From contig CALWXR010000019.1 of NCBI GenBank assembly GCA_944385535.1, forward strand, positions 1-45,007: 45,007 bases of DNA, given 5' to 3'. Below are positions 15,364-24,018 of the stretch, piece by piece. The stretch comes from an uncultured Oscillospiraceae bacterium. Its GTDB lineage: Bacteria > Bacillota > Clostridia > Oscillospirales > Oscillospiraceae. Positions within the stretch are counted from its first letter, which is position 1. Each line of letters opens with the position of its first letter. The notes beneath the pieces were generated by a model. It searched no databases and was not told the DNA's origin. It saw only the letters and a list, made by a program, of their open reading frames with translations. The position numbers were made by a program, and so were the translations under genes.

Positions 15364-17292
15364 ATGAGCAAGGTAACCTTCCAAATTGAAGAAGGAACCC
15401 CGGTTTGCGTGGAGTGCAACGCCGGGGATAATCTGCTGGAGCTGGCCCGTCGGGTCAATGTGGCCATCGACGCGCCCTGCTCCGGCAACGGCTCCTGCGG
15501 CAAGTGCCGGGTGAAGCTTTTGGAGGGGACGGTAGAGTCTCCCCAAAGCCGCCATATTACCGGCGAGGAATACGAGGACGGCTGGCGTCTGGCCTGCTGC
15601 TCCCGGGTGGTGGGGGACTGCGTTGTATTCGTCCCCGACATTGCCAGCGCCTACCAGTCCCGGATGAAAACCGCCGACCTGAGCAGTCCTCAGGAGGTGG
15701 CCATCTTCGAAGCCTGCGAGCAGGGTCTGGCGGAAAGCGGCATCCACTTTGTCAACCGGTTCCGGTCTGTGGTGGTCACCATGACGCCCCCCAGCCTGGA
15801 GGACACCATGCCGGACAACGAGCGGTTCAGCTGGGCACTGGAAGAGGCCTTGGGGGTTGACAAGGTGGAGATCCCCTTCCCGGTGATGCGCTCTCTGGCT
15901 TCCAAGCTTCGGGAACATGACTTTACGGTGCGGGTTAAGGGCGTGCTTACGGAAGCCGGATTCCGCTGCATGGAGATCTCCGACCCGGAGGATCGGGTCA
16001 TTGCCGGGGCTGCCATCGACATCGGCACCACCACTGTGACCATGGTGCTGACGGATCTGGAAACGGGAAAGCTGCTGGCAAAAGGCTCCTCCGGCAACGG
16101 CCAGATCCGCTACGGCGCGGACGTGATCAACCGGATCATCCAGCAGAGCCGCCCGGGAGGACGGAAAAAGCTCCAGGACGCGGTGATCCGGGAGACCCTG
16201 AACCCCATCCTGGTGAAGCTGTGCCAGAGCGCGGGAATCACCGCCAGAAGCATTTTGCAGCTGAGCGTGGCGGCCAACACCACCATGAACCACCTGTTTG
16301 TGGGGGTGGACGCGGAGCCGGTGCGGGTGGAGCCTTACATCCCCAGCTTCTTTTCCTGGGAGGATCTGACGGCCCATGACCTGAAGCTGACGGCCAACCC
16401 CCTGGCCCCGGTGCGCATTGCCCCAAACATCGGCTCCTACGTAGGCGGGGACATTACCGCGGGCACCCTGGCCTCCGGTATCTGGAACATGGAGGAAATG
16501 AGTCTGTTCATCGACCTGGGCACCAACGGAGAGATCGTATTCGGCAACCGGGATTTCCTGGTCAGCTGCGCCTGCTCCGCCGGTCCCGCCTTCGAAGGCG
16601 GCGACATCTCCTGCGGCATGCGGGCCACAGACGGAGCGATAGAGGCCTGCGAGATTGACAAGGATACCATGGAGCCGGAGCTTACCATCATCGGCGATGA
16701 GGGCCAGCGGGCGGTGGGCATCTGCGGCAGCGGCATCATCGACCTGATTTCCGAGCTGTTCCGCTGCGGGATCATCAACGCCAAGGGCCTGTTTGTCCGG
16801 GAAGGACGGCGGGTTCTGCGAGATCAGCACGGTATGGGCCGGTATGTGCTGGTGTTCCCCCAGGACAGCGAGACTGGCCGGGAGGTGTCCATCAACGAGG
16901 TGGACATTGACAACTTCATCCGGGCCAAGGGCGCGGTGTTCTCCGCCATTGACACCCTGCTCCAAAGTGTGGACATGACCGTGGACATGATCGACAAAGT
17001 GTACGTAGCCGGGGGCATTGGCAGCGGCATCAATATGAAAAACGCGGTGAACATCGGCATGTTCCCGGACGTGGAGCTGGAAAAGTTCCGCTATATCGGA
17101 AATTCCTCCCTGGCCGGGGCCTATGCCATGGTCATGAGCGACGAGGCGGCGGCCAAGACCGGGGAAGTGGCCGCCAACATGACCTATCTGGAGCTGAGCA
17201 CCTACCCCGGGTATATGGACAGCTTTGTGGCAGCCTGCTTCCTGCCCCACACCGACGCCCGCCTGTTTCCCCACAGCCGCCAGGAGTGCTGA
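15364..17292 (+). CDS. acsV: Reductive activator of the corrinoid iron-sulfur protein (RACo-type ASKHA protein)
   Basis: ATP-dependent activator that returns accidentally oxidised Co(II) in the corrinoid protein to active Co(I). The 642-residue protein has an N-terminal plant-type 2Fe-2S domain (Cys39, Cys45, Cys48 in CSGNGSCGKC, with Cys78 or 79 as fourth ligand), a linker/middle domain (to about residue 210) and a C-terminal ASKHA ATPase domain with AIDIGTTTVTMVL, ANTTMNHLF, FIDLGTNGEIV, GPAFEGG, ICGSGIIDLISEL and VAGGIGSGI. Family length is 600-650. AGGAAAGGA lies about 9 nt before ATG 15364. Related ASKHA activators also serve corrinoid methyltransferases, but the acs neighbours make AcsC/AcsD the likely client. 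Confidence 0.93.
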   Translation: MSKVTFQIEEGTPVCVECNAGDNLLELARRVNVAIDAPCSGNGSCGKCRVKLLEGTVESPQSRHITGEEYEDGWRLACCSRVVGDCVVFVPDIASAYQSRMKTADLSSPQEVAIFEACEQGLAESGIHFVNRFRSVVVTMTPPSLEDTMPDNERFSWALEEALGVDKVEIPFPVMRSLASKLREHDFTVRVKGVLTEAGFRCMEISDPEDRVIAGAAIDIGTTTVTMVLTDLETGKLLAKGSSGNGQIRYGADVINRIIQQSRPGGRKKLQDAVIRETLNPILVKLCQSAGITARSILQLSVAANTTMNHLFVGVDAEPVRVEPYIPSFFSWEDLTAHDLKLTANPLAPVRIAPNIGSYVGGDITAGTLASGIWNMEEMSLFIDLGTNGEIVFGNRDFLVSCACSAGPAFEGGDISCGMRATDGAIEACEIDKDTMEPELTIIGDEGQRAVGICGSGIIDLISELFRCGIINAKGLFVREGRRVLRDQHGMGRYVLVFPQDSETGREVSINEVDIDNFIRAKGAVFSAIDTLLQSVDMTVDMIDKVYVAGGIGSGINMKNAVNIGMFPDVELEKFRYIGNSSLAGAYAMVMSDEAAAKTGEVAANMTYLELSTYPGYMDSFVAACFLPHTDARLFPHSRQEC

Positions 17293-17335
17293 GCCCTGAT
17301 CGCCTATGGAACAATCATTTTGACGAGGACAGACT

Positions 17336-17947
17336 ATGCAGATCGAGAATCATAAAGAAGAAGTGCCCTTTGCCCACTATGCCCAGCTGTTTTCCGTCCT
17401 GGATCCCCGGGAAGCCCTGGAGCGGCTGCCGGATGTGGGCTGGGACGGAAAGGAATTCCAGGTAACATTGCTGGGAAGAACCTACGCCATCGCCCATCCG
17501 GACTACGCCATTCGGGCCTTGGATGGGGGAAAAGCGCCCTCTCTTCCCGCCCAGACCTTCCTGCTGCGATACCTTCTGGAAAGCCGGGAGGTTCCCTGGG
17601 GAGGCCAATGGAAAACCTTCCGGGAAATGCCCTGGGGGGAAATGTACATCCAGCCCTACACCGGAAGAGTGCTGACCCGGGCGGCCTTTACCTTCGGCAC
17701 CCGGCTGGAGGCATTCCGCCGGGCGGCGGAGAAAATGGGGGCCGTTCCCCTGAAACACGGGGACGCGGGCTACCAGTTTACCTTGGTGGGAAATTATCAC
17801 ATCCAGCTGCTCATTTGGGAAGGGGACGAGGAGTTTCCCCCCAGCGCCCAGGTGATCTACTCGGATAACTTCGCCCAGGGCTTCGCCGCGGAGGACCGGG
17901 TGGTGGCGGGGGATCTGCTGATTACCGCCGTGAAGGGAAATATGTAA
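17336..17947 (+). CDS. DUF3786 domain protein
   Basis: 203-residue soluble protein of the DUF3786 family, whose function is not established but which I recall beside corrinoid and Wood-Ljungdahl genes in anaerobes. Visible features: VTLLGRTYAIAHPDYAI, FLLRYLLES, WKTFREMPWGEMYIQPY and a C-terminal LLIWEGDEEFPPSAQVIYSDNFAQGF. No cysteines suggest metal or cluster binding, and there is no membrane segment. GAGGA precedes ATG 17336. It starts 43 nt after acsV and is followed by a terminator, so the two form one unit; a chaperone-like or regulatory role for corrinoid proteins is only inference. Confidence 0.85.
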   Translation: MQIENHKEEVPFAHYAQLFSVLDPREALERLPDVGWDGKEFQVTLLGRTYAIAHPDYAIRALDGGKAPSLPAQTFLLRYLLESREVPWGGQWKTFREMPWGEMYIQPYTGRVLTRAAFTFGTRLEAFRRAAEKMGAVPLKHGDAGYQFTLVGNYHIQLLIWEGDEEFPPSAQVIYSDNFAQGFAAEDRVVAGDLLITAVKGNM

Positions 17948-17961
17948 AACAATCGCCGCGG

Positions 17962-18000
17962 CCGGCTCTCTTCCAAAAAAAGAGGGCCGGATTTCTCTTT
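17962..18000 (+). terminator. Terminator after the acsV-DUF3786 unit
   Basis: Arms 17962-17972 and 17980-17990 (CCGGCTCTCTT with AAGAGGGCCGG, one wobble or mismatch), then a T-rich stretch 17991-18000. Confidence 0.75.
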
Positions 18001-18008
18001 ACCCGGTC

Positions 18009-18037
18009 TTGTCAAACCTGGAAAGACATGGTATAAT
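18009..18037 (+). promoter_or_regulatory. Promoter of the ABC exporter operon
   Basis: TTGTCA at 18009-18014, 17-bp spacer, perfect TATAAT at 18032-18037 with an extended -10 (TGG). Confidence 0.85.
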
Positions 18038-18076
18038 GCAACTTACGTGCTTTTTGGTGAAAAGGAGGGGAAAGAC

Positions 18077-19858
18077 ATGATTTTTGGAAAGCATATCAAT
18101 CGGTATTATGTAAAGTATGGGCCCATGCTGCTTTTGGGTGTAATCACATTGATTGTGGTGGACTACATGCAGCTGGAGATCCCGGAGCTGTATCAGATGG
18201 TAATCAACGGCATGAACCAGGGATACGTGATGGTTGACGGGACGCGGACGGCCTTTGATATGGCCTTTTTGCTGGATGAGATCTGCATGAACATGATCCG
18301 GATCATATTGTGCCTGGTATTCGGCCGCTTTCTGTGGCGGGTGTGCTTCTTCGGCGCCGCCATTAAGGTGGAGACCGATCTGCGCAACCGGATGTTTGAC
18401 AATGTGAAGAACCTGAGCCGGGAGTATTTTCAGGTAAATAAGGTGGGCAGTCTCATGAGCCTGTTTACCAACGACCTGGATACCATTCAGGAGTGCTACG
18501 GCTGGGGCGTGCTCATGTTCTGCGACGCCTTGTTCCTGGGCCTGCTGGCGGTGGGGAAGATGTGGCGGATGGATCCGCTTCTGACGATTCTTTCCATGAT
18601 TCCCATGGTTCTGCTGCTGGCAGCGGCCTCCATCGTGGGAAAATACATGTCCCAAAAATGGGATTACAGGCAGGACTGCTTTTCCCGGCTTTCGGACTTT
18701 GCCCAGGAGAGCTTTACCGGCATCGCGGTGATCAAGGCCTTTGCCAAGGAAGCCAGGGAATTGATGGCCTTCCGCAAGCTCAATGAGGAAAATGAAATCG
18801 CCAACATCGACTATACTAAAGCCTCCGTGCTGCTGCGGATCCTGGTGACCTTGTTTGTGGAAAGCGTGATCTGCGTGATCCTGGGCTATGGCGGATACCT
18901 GGTTTACCGGGAGCAGTTCAACGCCGGTCAGCTGGTGGAGTTTATCGGCTATTTCAGCTCCGTGGTGTGGCCTATTATGGCGGTGTCCGAGCTGATCGAC
19001 ATGACCTCCCGGGGCAAGACCTCCCTGGAGCGGGTCAGCCAGCTTCTGGACGCCAAGCAGACCGTGGTGGATCGGCCCGGGGTAAAGGATCTGACCGATG
19101 TGAAGGGCGGCATTGAATTCCGGCACTTAAGCTTCCGGTATCCGGACGGGGAGCATGAGGCTCTGGAGGATGTGTCCTTCACCATTGCCCCCGGCGAGCA
19201 GGTGGGCGTGGTAGGCAAAACCGGTTCCGGCAAGACCACCCTGGTGGATCTGATCCTGCGGATTCACAACGCCCCGGAGGGCACGTTGTTTATCGACGGG
19301 CAGGATGTGAACGATGTATCCATCCGCTCGGTTCGGGCGGCCTGCGCCTATGTGCCCCAGGATAACTTCCTGTTCTCCGATACCATTGAGAATAACATTG
19401 CCTTCGGCCTTCCGGGGTATGACCACAGCGCCATTGCCCGGGCCGCCAAGCTGGCGGATGTTCACGGCAACATCAAGGAGTTCCAGCAGGGCTACGATAC
19501 GGTTCTGGGAGAGCGGGGCGTGACCGTCTCCGGCGGTCAGAAGCAGCGGATCTCCATTGCCCGGGCTCTGCTGAAGGACGCGCCCATCCTGATCCTGGAC
19601 GACTCCGTATCCGCGGTGGACACCAAAACCGAGGAGACCATCCTGGACAATCTGCATTCCATCCGGGCGGGCAAGACCACCATTCTCATTGCCCACCGGA
19701 TCTCCACCATCGCCCAGATGGACAAAATTCTGTTTATTGACGAAGGCCGTCTGGCGGCGGCGGGTACCCATGAGGAGCTGTACGAGGGAAATCCCGCCTA
19801 CCGGAAAATGGTGGATCTCCAGCGGCTGGAAGAGGAAGGAGGCGCCCACAATGGCTGA
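18077..19858 (+). CDS. ABC transporter half-unit, ATP-binding/permease (degenerate-site subunit)
   Basis: 593-residue half-transporter with six N-terminal membrane helices and a C-terminal ATPase domain, the type IV exporter layout. Walker A GKTGSGKTT is at about residues 380-388 and the signature VSGGQ at about 484-488. Walker B reads ILILDDS, so the catalytic Glu is replaced by Asp509, the mark of the subunit whose own ATP site is non-hydrolytic in heterodimeric exporters such as TM287/288. AAAGGAGGGG lies 8 nt before ATG 18077; the upstream ATG at 18047 has no site. It overlaps the next gene by 8 nt. Substrate unknown; no drug or peptide cargo gene is adjacent. Confidence 0.9.
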   Translation: MIFGKHINRYYVKYGPMLLLGVITLIVVDYMQLEIPELYQMVINGMNQGYVMVDGTRTAFDMAFLLDEICMNMIRIILCLVFGRFLWRVCFFGAAIKVETDLRNRMFDNVKNLSREYFQVNKVGSLMSLFTNDLDTIQECYGWGVLMFCDALFLGLLAVGKMWRMDPLLTILSMIPMVLLLAAASIVGKYMSQKWDYRQDCFSRLSDFAQESFTGIAVIKAFAKEARELMAFRKLNEENEIANIDYTKASVLLRILVTLFVESVICVILGYGGYLVYREQFNAGQLVEFIGYFSSVVWPIMAVSELIDMTSRGKTSLERVSQLLDAKQTVVDRPGVKDLTDVKGGIEFRHLSFRYPDGEHEALEDVSFTIAPGEQVGVVGKTGSGKTTLVDLILRIHNAPEGTLFIDGQDVNDVSIRSVRAACAYVPQDNFLFSDTIENNIAFGLPGYDHSAIARAAKLADVHGNIKEFQQGYDTVLGERGVTVSGGQKQRISIARALLKDAPILILDDSVSAVDTKTEETILDNLHSIRAGKTTILIAHRISTIAQMDKILFIDEGRLAAAGTHEELYEGNPAYRKMVDLQRLEEEGGAHNG

Positions 19859-21737
19859 GTATCTGCCTATTTTGATCGTCGGCGCCATCATCGGTGTTTT
19901 TACGGTGATCTTCGTAGGGGTGTACGCCTTAGAAAAAAGAAAAACGGGAATCAAAGGCTATGACCGGCATATGCCGGATCGGGAGATCGTCCGGCGGCTG
20001 ATGCACTATGCCCGGCCCTACTGGAAGGAGTTCGCCCTGGCGCTGGTGGTGATGCTGGTTTCCATTGTCTATGACCTGGCCTCTCCGCTGATTATCGGCG
20101 ATGTACAGGCGCTGGTCAAGGGGCCCTTCCAGCTGAAGGATCTGTATCTGCGGGTGGCGGTGTACGCCGGCATTCTGGTGGTGAGCATGATCTGCACCTA
20201 TATTCAGGCCATGATTCTGCAAAAAACCGGCCAGAAGATCCTGTCCGCCTTGCGCCAGGATGTGTTTACCCATATTGAAAGTTTGTCTCAGGAGCAGCTG
20301 AACAACATCCCCGTAGGCAAGCTGGTGACCCGGGCCACCAACGATCCCAACGCCATTTCCTTCATGTTCACCAATGTGCTGGTGACTCTGGTGAAAAACT
20401 GCATGGTGATCCTGGGGGTGCTGGGGGCCATGCTGGTGCTCAATTACGCGCTGACGCTGATGGTACTGTGCTTTGTGCCCTTTGTGGTGCTGTTCGCGGT
20501 CATCTTCCGGGCCTTCTCCCGGAAAGCCCACCGGGCGGTCAGCGACGCCACCACCGATGTGAACACCTATCTGTCGGAAAATCTCTCCGGCATCAAGATT
20601 ACCCAGATCTTCAACCAGGAGCAGCGGAAAATGGAGGACTTCCTGAAAAAAAGCCGCCAGCTGGAAAAAGCCAAGGAGCAGCGGATGCTGGTGTTCGGCA
20701 TCTTCCGGCCCATGGTGTATATGCTCTATATCTCCACGGTCATGTGCCTGCTGTACCTGGGAGCCAAGGGCAGTATCCAGGATCGGGTGTTTTTCGGACA
20801 GGTCATCACCAGCGAGGTGGTGGTGGCGTTCTACATGTACATTTCCAAGTTCTTTAACCCCATCCAGACCCTGGCGGAGCAGTTCGACATGCTGCAAAAA
20901 TCCTTCGCCTCCGCGGAGAAGATCTTTACCATTTTGGATATGGATCCTGCGCTGGTGGACGAGCCGGACGCCATAGAGCTGGAGGAGATCCGGGGAGAGA
21001 TCGAGTTTCAGGACGTTTGGTTTGCCTACAAGCCCGGGGAGTGGGTGCTCAAGGGGGTATCCTTCCATGTGCTGCCCAAGCAGACCGTGGCCTTTGTAGG
21101 CGCGACCGGCTCCGGTAAGACCACCATCCTCAGCCTGATCTGCCGGAACTACGAGTTCCAGAAGGGCCGGATCCTCATTGACGGGGTGGACATCCGCAGG
21201 ATCAAAACCGACTGCCTGCGCCGCCATTTCGGCCAGATGCTTCAGGATGTGTTCCTGTTCTCCGGGGACATCCGCAGCAACATTCTGCTGCGCAGCGAAG
21301 GGATTTCCGATGAAGAGGTCTGGGAGGCCTGCCGGTATGTAAATGCCGACAGCTTTATCAAGAAGCTGGAAAAGGGCCTGGACGAGCCGGTTTTGGAGCG
21401 GGGCAACAACTTCTCCGCCGGCCAGAGGCAGCTCCTCAGCTTTGCCCGAACCATCCTCCATAAGCCCTCGGTGATGATCCTGGACGAGGCCACCGCCAAC
21501 ATCGACACGGAGACGGAGCTTCTGATCCAGGACTCCCTGGAAAAGATGAAGAACATCGGCACCATGCTGATCGTGGCCCACCGGCTGTCCACCATCCAGC
21601 ACGCGGACAACATCATCCTTCTGTCCGACGGCCAGATCGTGGAGCAGGGGAACCATCAGCAGCTGCTCCACCAGAAGGGCCGGTACTACCAGCTGTACTC
21701 CCTGCAATTTAAAAAGCAGCAGCTGCAAAATAGCTGA
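19851..21737 (+). CDS. ABC transporter half-unit, ATP-binding/permease (catalytic subunit)
   Basis: 628-residue partner of the preceding half-transporter. An N-terminal membrane anchor (LPILIVGAIIGVFTVIFVGVYAL, one helix beyond the core six) leads into the exporter domain, followed by the ATPase domain with Walker A GATGSGKTT at about 417-425 and Walker B VMILDEAT with catalytic Glu546. Its signature is altered to FSAGQ (about 521-525), as expected where this signature completes the partner's degenerate site. Start ATG 19851 has AGGAGG at 19837-19842 and overlaps the previous stop; the ORF is open further upstream but without a site. Heterodimeric multidrug-type exporter; cargo unknown. Confidence 0.9.
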   Translation: MAEYLPILIVGAIIGVFTVIFVGVYALEKRKTGIKGYDRHMPDREIVRRLMHYARPYWKEFALALVVMLVSIVYDLASPLIIGDVQALVKGPFQLKDLYLRVAVYAGILVVSMICTYIQAMILQKTGQKILSALRQDVFTHIESLSQEQLNNIPVGKLVTRATNDPNAISFMFTNVLVTLVKNCMVILGVLGAMLVLNYALTLMVLCFVPFVVLFAVIFRAFSRKAHRAVSDATTDVNTYLSENLSGIKITQIFNQEQRKMEDFLKKSRQLEKAKEQRMLVFGIFRPMVYMLYISTVMCLLYLGAKGSIQDRVFFGQVITSEVVVAFYMYISKFFNPIQTLAEQFDMLQKSFASAEKIFTILDMDPALVDEPDAIELEEIRGEIEFQDVWFAYKPGEWVLKGVSFHVLPKQTVAFVGATGSGKTTILSLICRNYEFQKGRILIDGVDIRRIKTDCLRRHFGQMLQDVFLFSGDIRSNILLRSEGISDEEVWEACRYVNADSFIKKLEKGLDEPVLERGNNFSAGQRQLLSFARTILHKPSVMILDEATANIDTETELLIQDSLEKMKNIGTMLIVAHRLSTIQHADNIILLSDGQIVEQGNHQQLLHQKGRYYQLYSLQFKKQQLQNS

Positions 21738-21741
21738 CAAA

Positions 21742-21765
21742 AGCGCCGCGAAAGCGGCGCTTTTT
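21742..21765 (+). terminator. Terminator of the ABC exporter operon
   Basis: Perfect stem AGCGCCGC/GCGGCGCT with a GAAA tetraloop (21742-21761), then T5. Confidence 0.9.
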
Positions 21766-21807
21766 CGCACGCAAGGGAGCTGTGCCGAAATGACTGCTGG
21801 GCAGTAA

Positions 21808-21949
21808 GCCCCCCTTGTGTAAAGGGGGGGTAGGGGGGATTGACGCGGTGGGGTGGTTCCCTGTTCGCCTGAGTGCGGGCGAATTCGGAAGTGCCTGCTG
21901 CACAATCCCTCAGTCGCTTCGCGACAGCTCCCTTTACACAAGGGAGCCT
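21808..21949. repeat. Palindromic MITE-like intergenic repeat
   Basis: The left end (21808-21842) reads CCCCCTTGTGTAAAGGGGG then GGGGGGATT. The right end (21903-21949), read in reverse, gives GGCTCCCTTGTGTAAAGGG...CTGAGGGATT, so the two ends are imperfect inverted copies around a 60-nt centre. A small hairpin GTCGC-TTC-GCGAC lies in the right arm. The TTGTGTAAAGG palindrome family is, from memory, scattered widely in Oscillospiraceae genomes. No protein is encoded. The 408-nt gap between the exporter and typA otherwise holds only a direct repeat and the typA promoter. Confidence 0.7.
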
Positions 21950-21995
21950 TTTTGGGCGCTGCCGCGCCAGAGGGAGCCTTGGGGCGCTGCCGCGG
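21942..21995 (+). repeat. Short direct repeat next to the MITE-like element
   Basis: GGGAGCCTT followed by GGGCGCTGCCGCG occurs twice in a row (starting at 21942 and 21972), differing by TTT in the middle. It looks like a tandem duplication at the edge of the palindromic element. Confidence 0.6.
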
Positions 21996-22067
21996 CGGAC
22001 CGTTCTTTCGCTATGGCGGATTTTGTTTTCTTTTCTAAAAAAAGCATGGTTGTTTTCAACAAATATA

Positions 22068-22096
22068 TTGCTTTTCTTTTGTATAAGTGCTATAAT
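22068..22096 (+). promoter_or_regulatory. Promoter of typA
   Basis: TTGCTT at 22068-22073, 17-bp spacer, perfect TATAAT at 22091-22096 with TGC immediately before it (extended -10). The leader is about 45 nt. Confidence 0.85.
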
Positions 22097-22146
22097 TTTC
22101 AGTTGAGAGTTTATGCAAATCACACTTCAATAAGGAGTTTTCATAT

Positions 22147-23982
22147 ATGGTATCTCAGGAGAATATTCGAAATATCGCCATCATCGCCCATGTTGACCAC
22201 GGCAAGACCACCCTGGTGGATGAAATGCTGAAGCAGGGGGGCATCTACCGGGAGAATCAGGCCACGGTGGAGCGGGTCATGGACTCCGGCGATCTGGAGC
22301 GGGAGCGGGGCATCACCATCCTGGCAAAGAACACCTCCGTCCACTACAAGGACTATAAGATCAACATTGTGGATACCCCGGGCCACGCCGACTTCAGCGG
22401 CGAGGTGGAGCGGATCCTGAAAATGGTCAACGGCGTGATTCTGCTGGTGGACGCGGCGGAAGGCCCCATGCCCCAGACCCGGTTCGTGCTGAAAAAGGCT
22501 CTGGAAATGGGCCACAAGGTGATCGTGGCGGTGAACAAGATTGACAAGCCCGACGCCCGGGTTCATGAGGTCATGGACGAGGTGCTGGAGCTATTGCTGG
22601 ATCTGGACGCCACCGACGAGCAGTTCAACAGCCCCACGGTATTCTGCTCCGGACGCAAAGGCACCGCCGCCTACGGCCCGGATCAGGAGGGCACCGACCT
22701 GACCCCCCTGTTCGAAACCATCGTCAACTATATTCCTGCCCCGGAAGGGGACGTAAGCGGCCCCCTGCAGCTGCTGGTGTCCTCCATTGACTACAACGAG
22801 TATGTAGGCCGGATTGCCGTGGGCCGGGTGGAGCGGGGCGCCATCCAGGTGAACCAGGAGGTCACCATCTGCGATTTCCACGACCCGGAAGTGAAAACCA
22901 AGGGCAAGGTGGTGGCCCTGTACGAGTTTGACGGCCTGGGGAAAAATCCCATCCAACAGGCCGGGGCCGGTGAGATCGTGGCCCTGTCCGGCATGTCGGA
23001 CATCACCATCGGCCGGACCCTGTGCGCGCCCGATTGCGTGGAGCCCCTGCCCTTTGTAAAGATCTCCGATCCCACCATTGAAATGACCTTCGCCGTCAAC
23101 GACTCTCCCTTTGCCGGTAAGGAGGGCAAGTTCGTCACCTCCCGGAACCTGCGGGACCGGCTGGAGAAGGAGCTTCTGAAGGACGTTTCCCTCCATGTTA
23201 CCGAGCAGGGCACCGACGCCTTTAACGTGGCGGGCCGGGGCGAGATGCACCTGAGCATCCTCATGGAAACCATGCGCCGGGAAGGGTACGAATTTTCCGT
23301 GTCCACCCCCCGGGTGCTGACCAAGGTGATCGACGGCAAGCTGTGCGAGCCCATCGAGCGGATGGTGGCGGACGTGCCGGAGGAGTGCATGGGCGCGGTG
23401 ATCGAGAAGATGGGCCGCCGGAAGGGGGATCTGCTGGGCATGACCCCCATGGGCAGCCGGTACCGTCTGGAATTCCTGGTGCCCTCCCGGGGCCTGTTCG
23501 GCTACCGGAGCGAATTTTTAACCGATACCCGGGGCGAGGGCATTATGTCCTCGGTGCTGGATTCCTACGCCCCCATGAAGGGGGAGATCGAGCGGCGGCT
23601 CAACGGCTCCCTGATCGCCCACGAGTCCGGGGAGGCTGTTGCCTACGGCCTGGGAGCCGCCCAGGAGCGGGGCGCGCTGTTCATCACCCCCGGCACCCCG
23701 GTGTACGCCGGTATGGTGGTGGGCATTTGCAGCCGGAACGAGGATATGACCGTAAACGTGTGCAAGCGCAAGCAGCTGACCAATATGCGGGCCGCCGGTT
23801 CCGACGAGGCCATTCGGCTGGTGCCTCCCAGAAACTTTTCTCTGGAACAGTGCCTGGAATTTCTGGCGGACGATGAGCTGCTGGAATGCACCCCCAAGAG
23901 CCTGCGGATCCGGAAGCGGGAGCTGGATCACGGCATCCGCATGCGGAACCTGATGAAAAAACGGGCCCAGGAAAATGGCTGA
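22147..23982 (+). CDS. typA: Ribosome-associated translational GTPase TypA/BipA
   Basis: EF-G-like GTPase that binds the ribosome and helps 50S assembly and growth under stress. The 611 residues show the G motifs AHVDHGKTT (G1), RGITI (G2), DTPGH (G3) and NKIDKPDA (G4), then the beta-barrel, the EF-G III/V-like domains and the TypA-specific C-terminus (RGLFGYRSEF, RGEGIM, TPGTPVYAGM). TAAGGAG precedes ATG 22147. The next gene begins 36 nt after its stop with no terminator between, so the two are probably co-transcribed. Confidence 0.97.
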   Translation: MVSQENIRNIAIIAHVDHGKTTLVDEMLKQGGIYRENQATVERVMDSGDLERERGITILAKNTSVHYKDYKINIVDTPGHADFSGEVERILKMVNGVILLVDAAEGPMPQTRFVLKKALEMGHKVIVAVNKIDKPDARVHEVMDEVLELLLDLDATDEQFNSPTVFCSGRKGTAAYGPDQEGTDLTPLFETIVNYIPAPEGDVSGPLQLLVSSIDYNEYVGRIAVGRVERGAIQVNQEVTICDFHDPEVKTKGKVVALYEFDGLGKNPIQQAGAGEIVALSGMSDITIGRTLCAPDCVEPLPFVKISDPTIEMTFAVNDSPFAGKEGKFVTSRNLRDRLEKELLKDVSLHVTEQGTDAFNVAGRGEMHLSILMETMRREGYEFSVSTPRVLTKVIDGKLCEPIERMVADVPEECMGAVIEKMGRRKGDLLGMTPMGSRYRLEFLVPSRGLFGYRSEFLTDTRGEGIMSSVLDSYAPMKGEIERRLNGSLIAHESGEAVAYGLGAAQERGALFITPGTPVYAGMVVGICSRNEDMTVNVCKRKQLTNMRAAGSDEAIRLVPPRNFSLEQCLEFLADDELLECTPKSLRIRKRELDHGIRMRNLMKKRAQENG

Positions 23983-24018
23983 CATTCCGTTTCCGGCGGC
24001 AGGAAGGAGGCACTGGAA

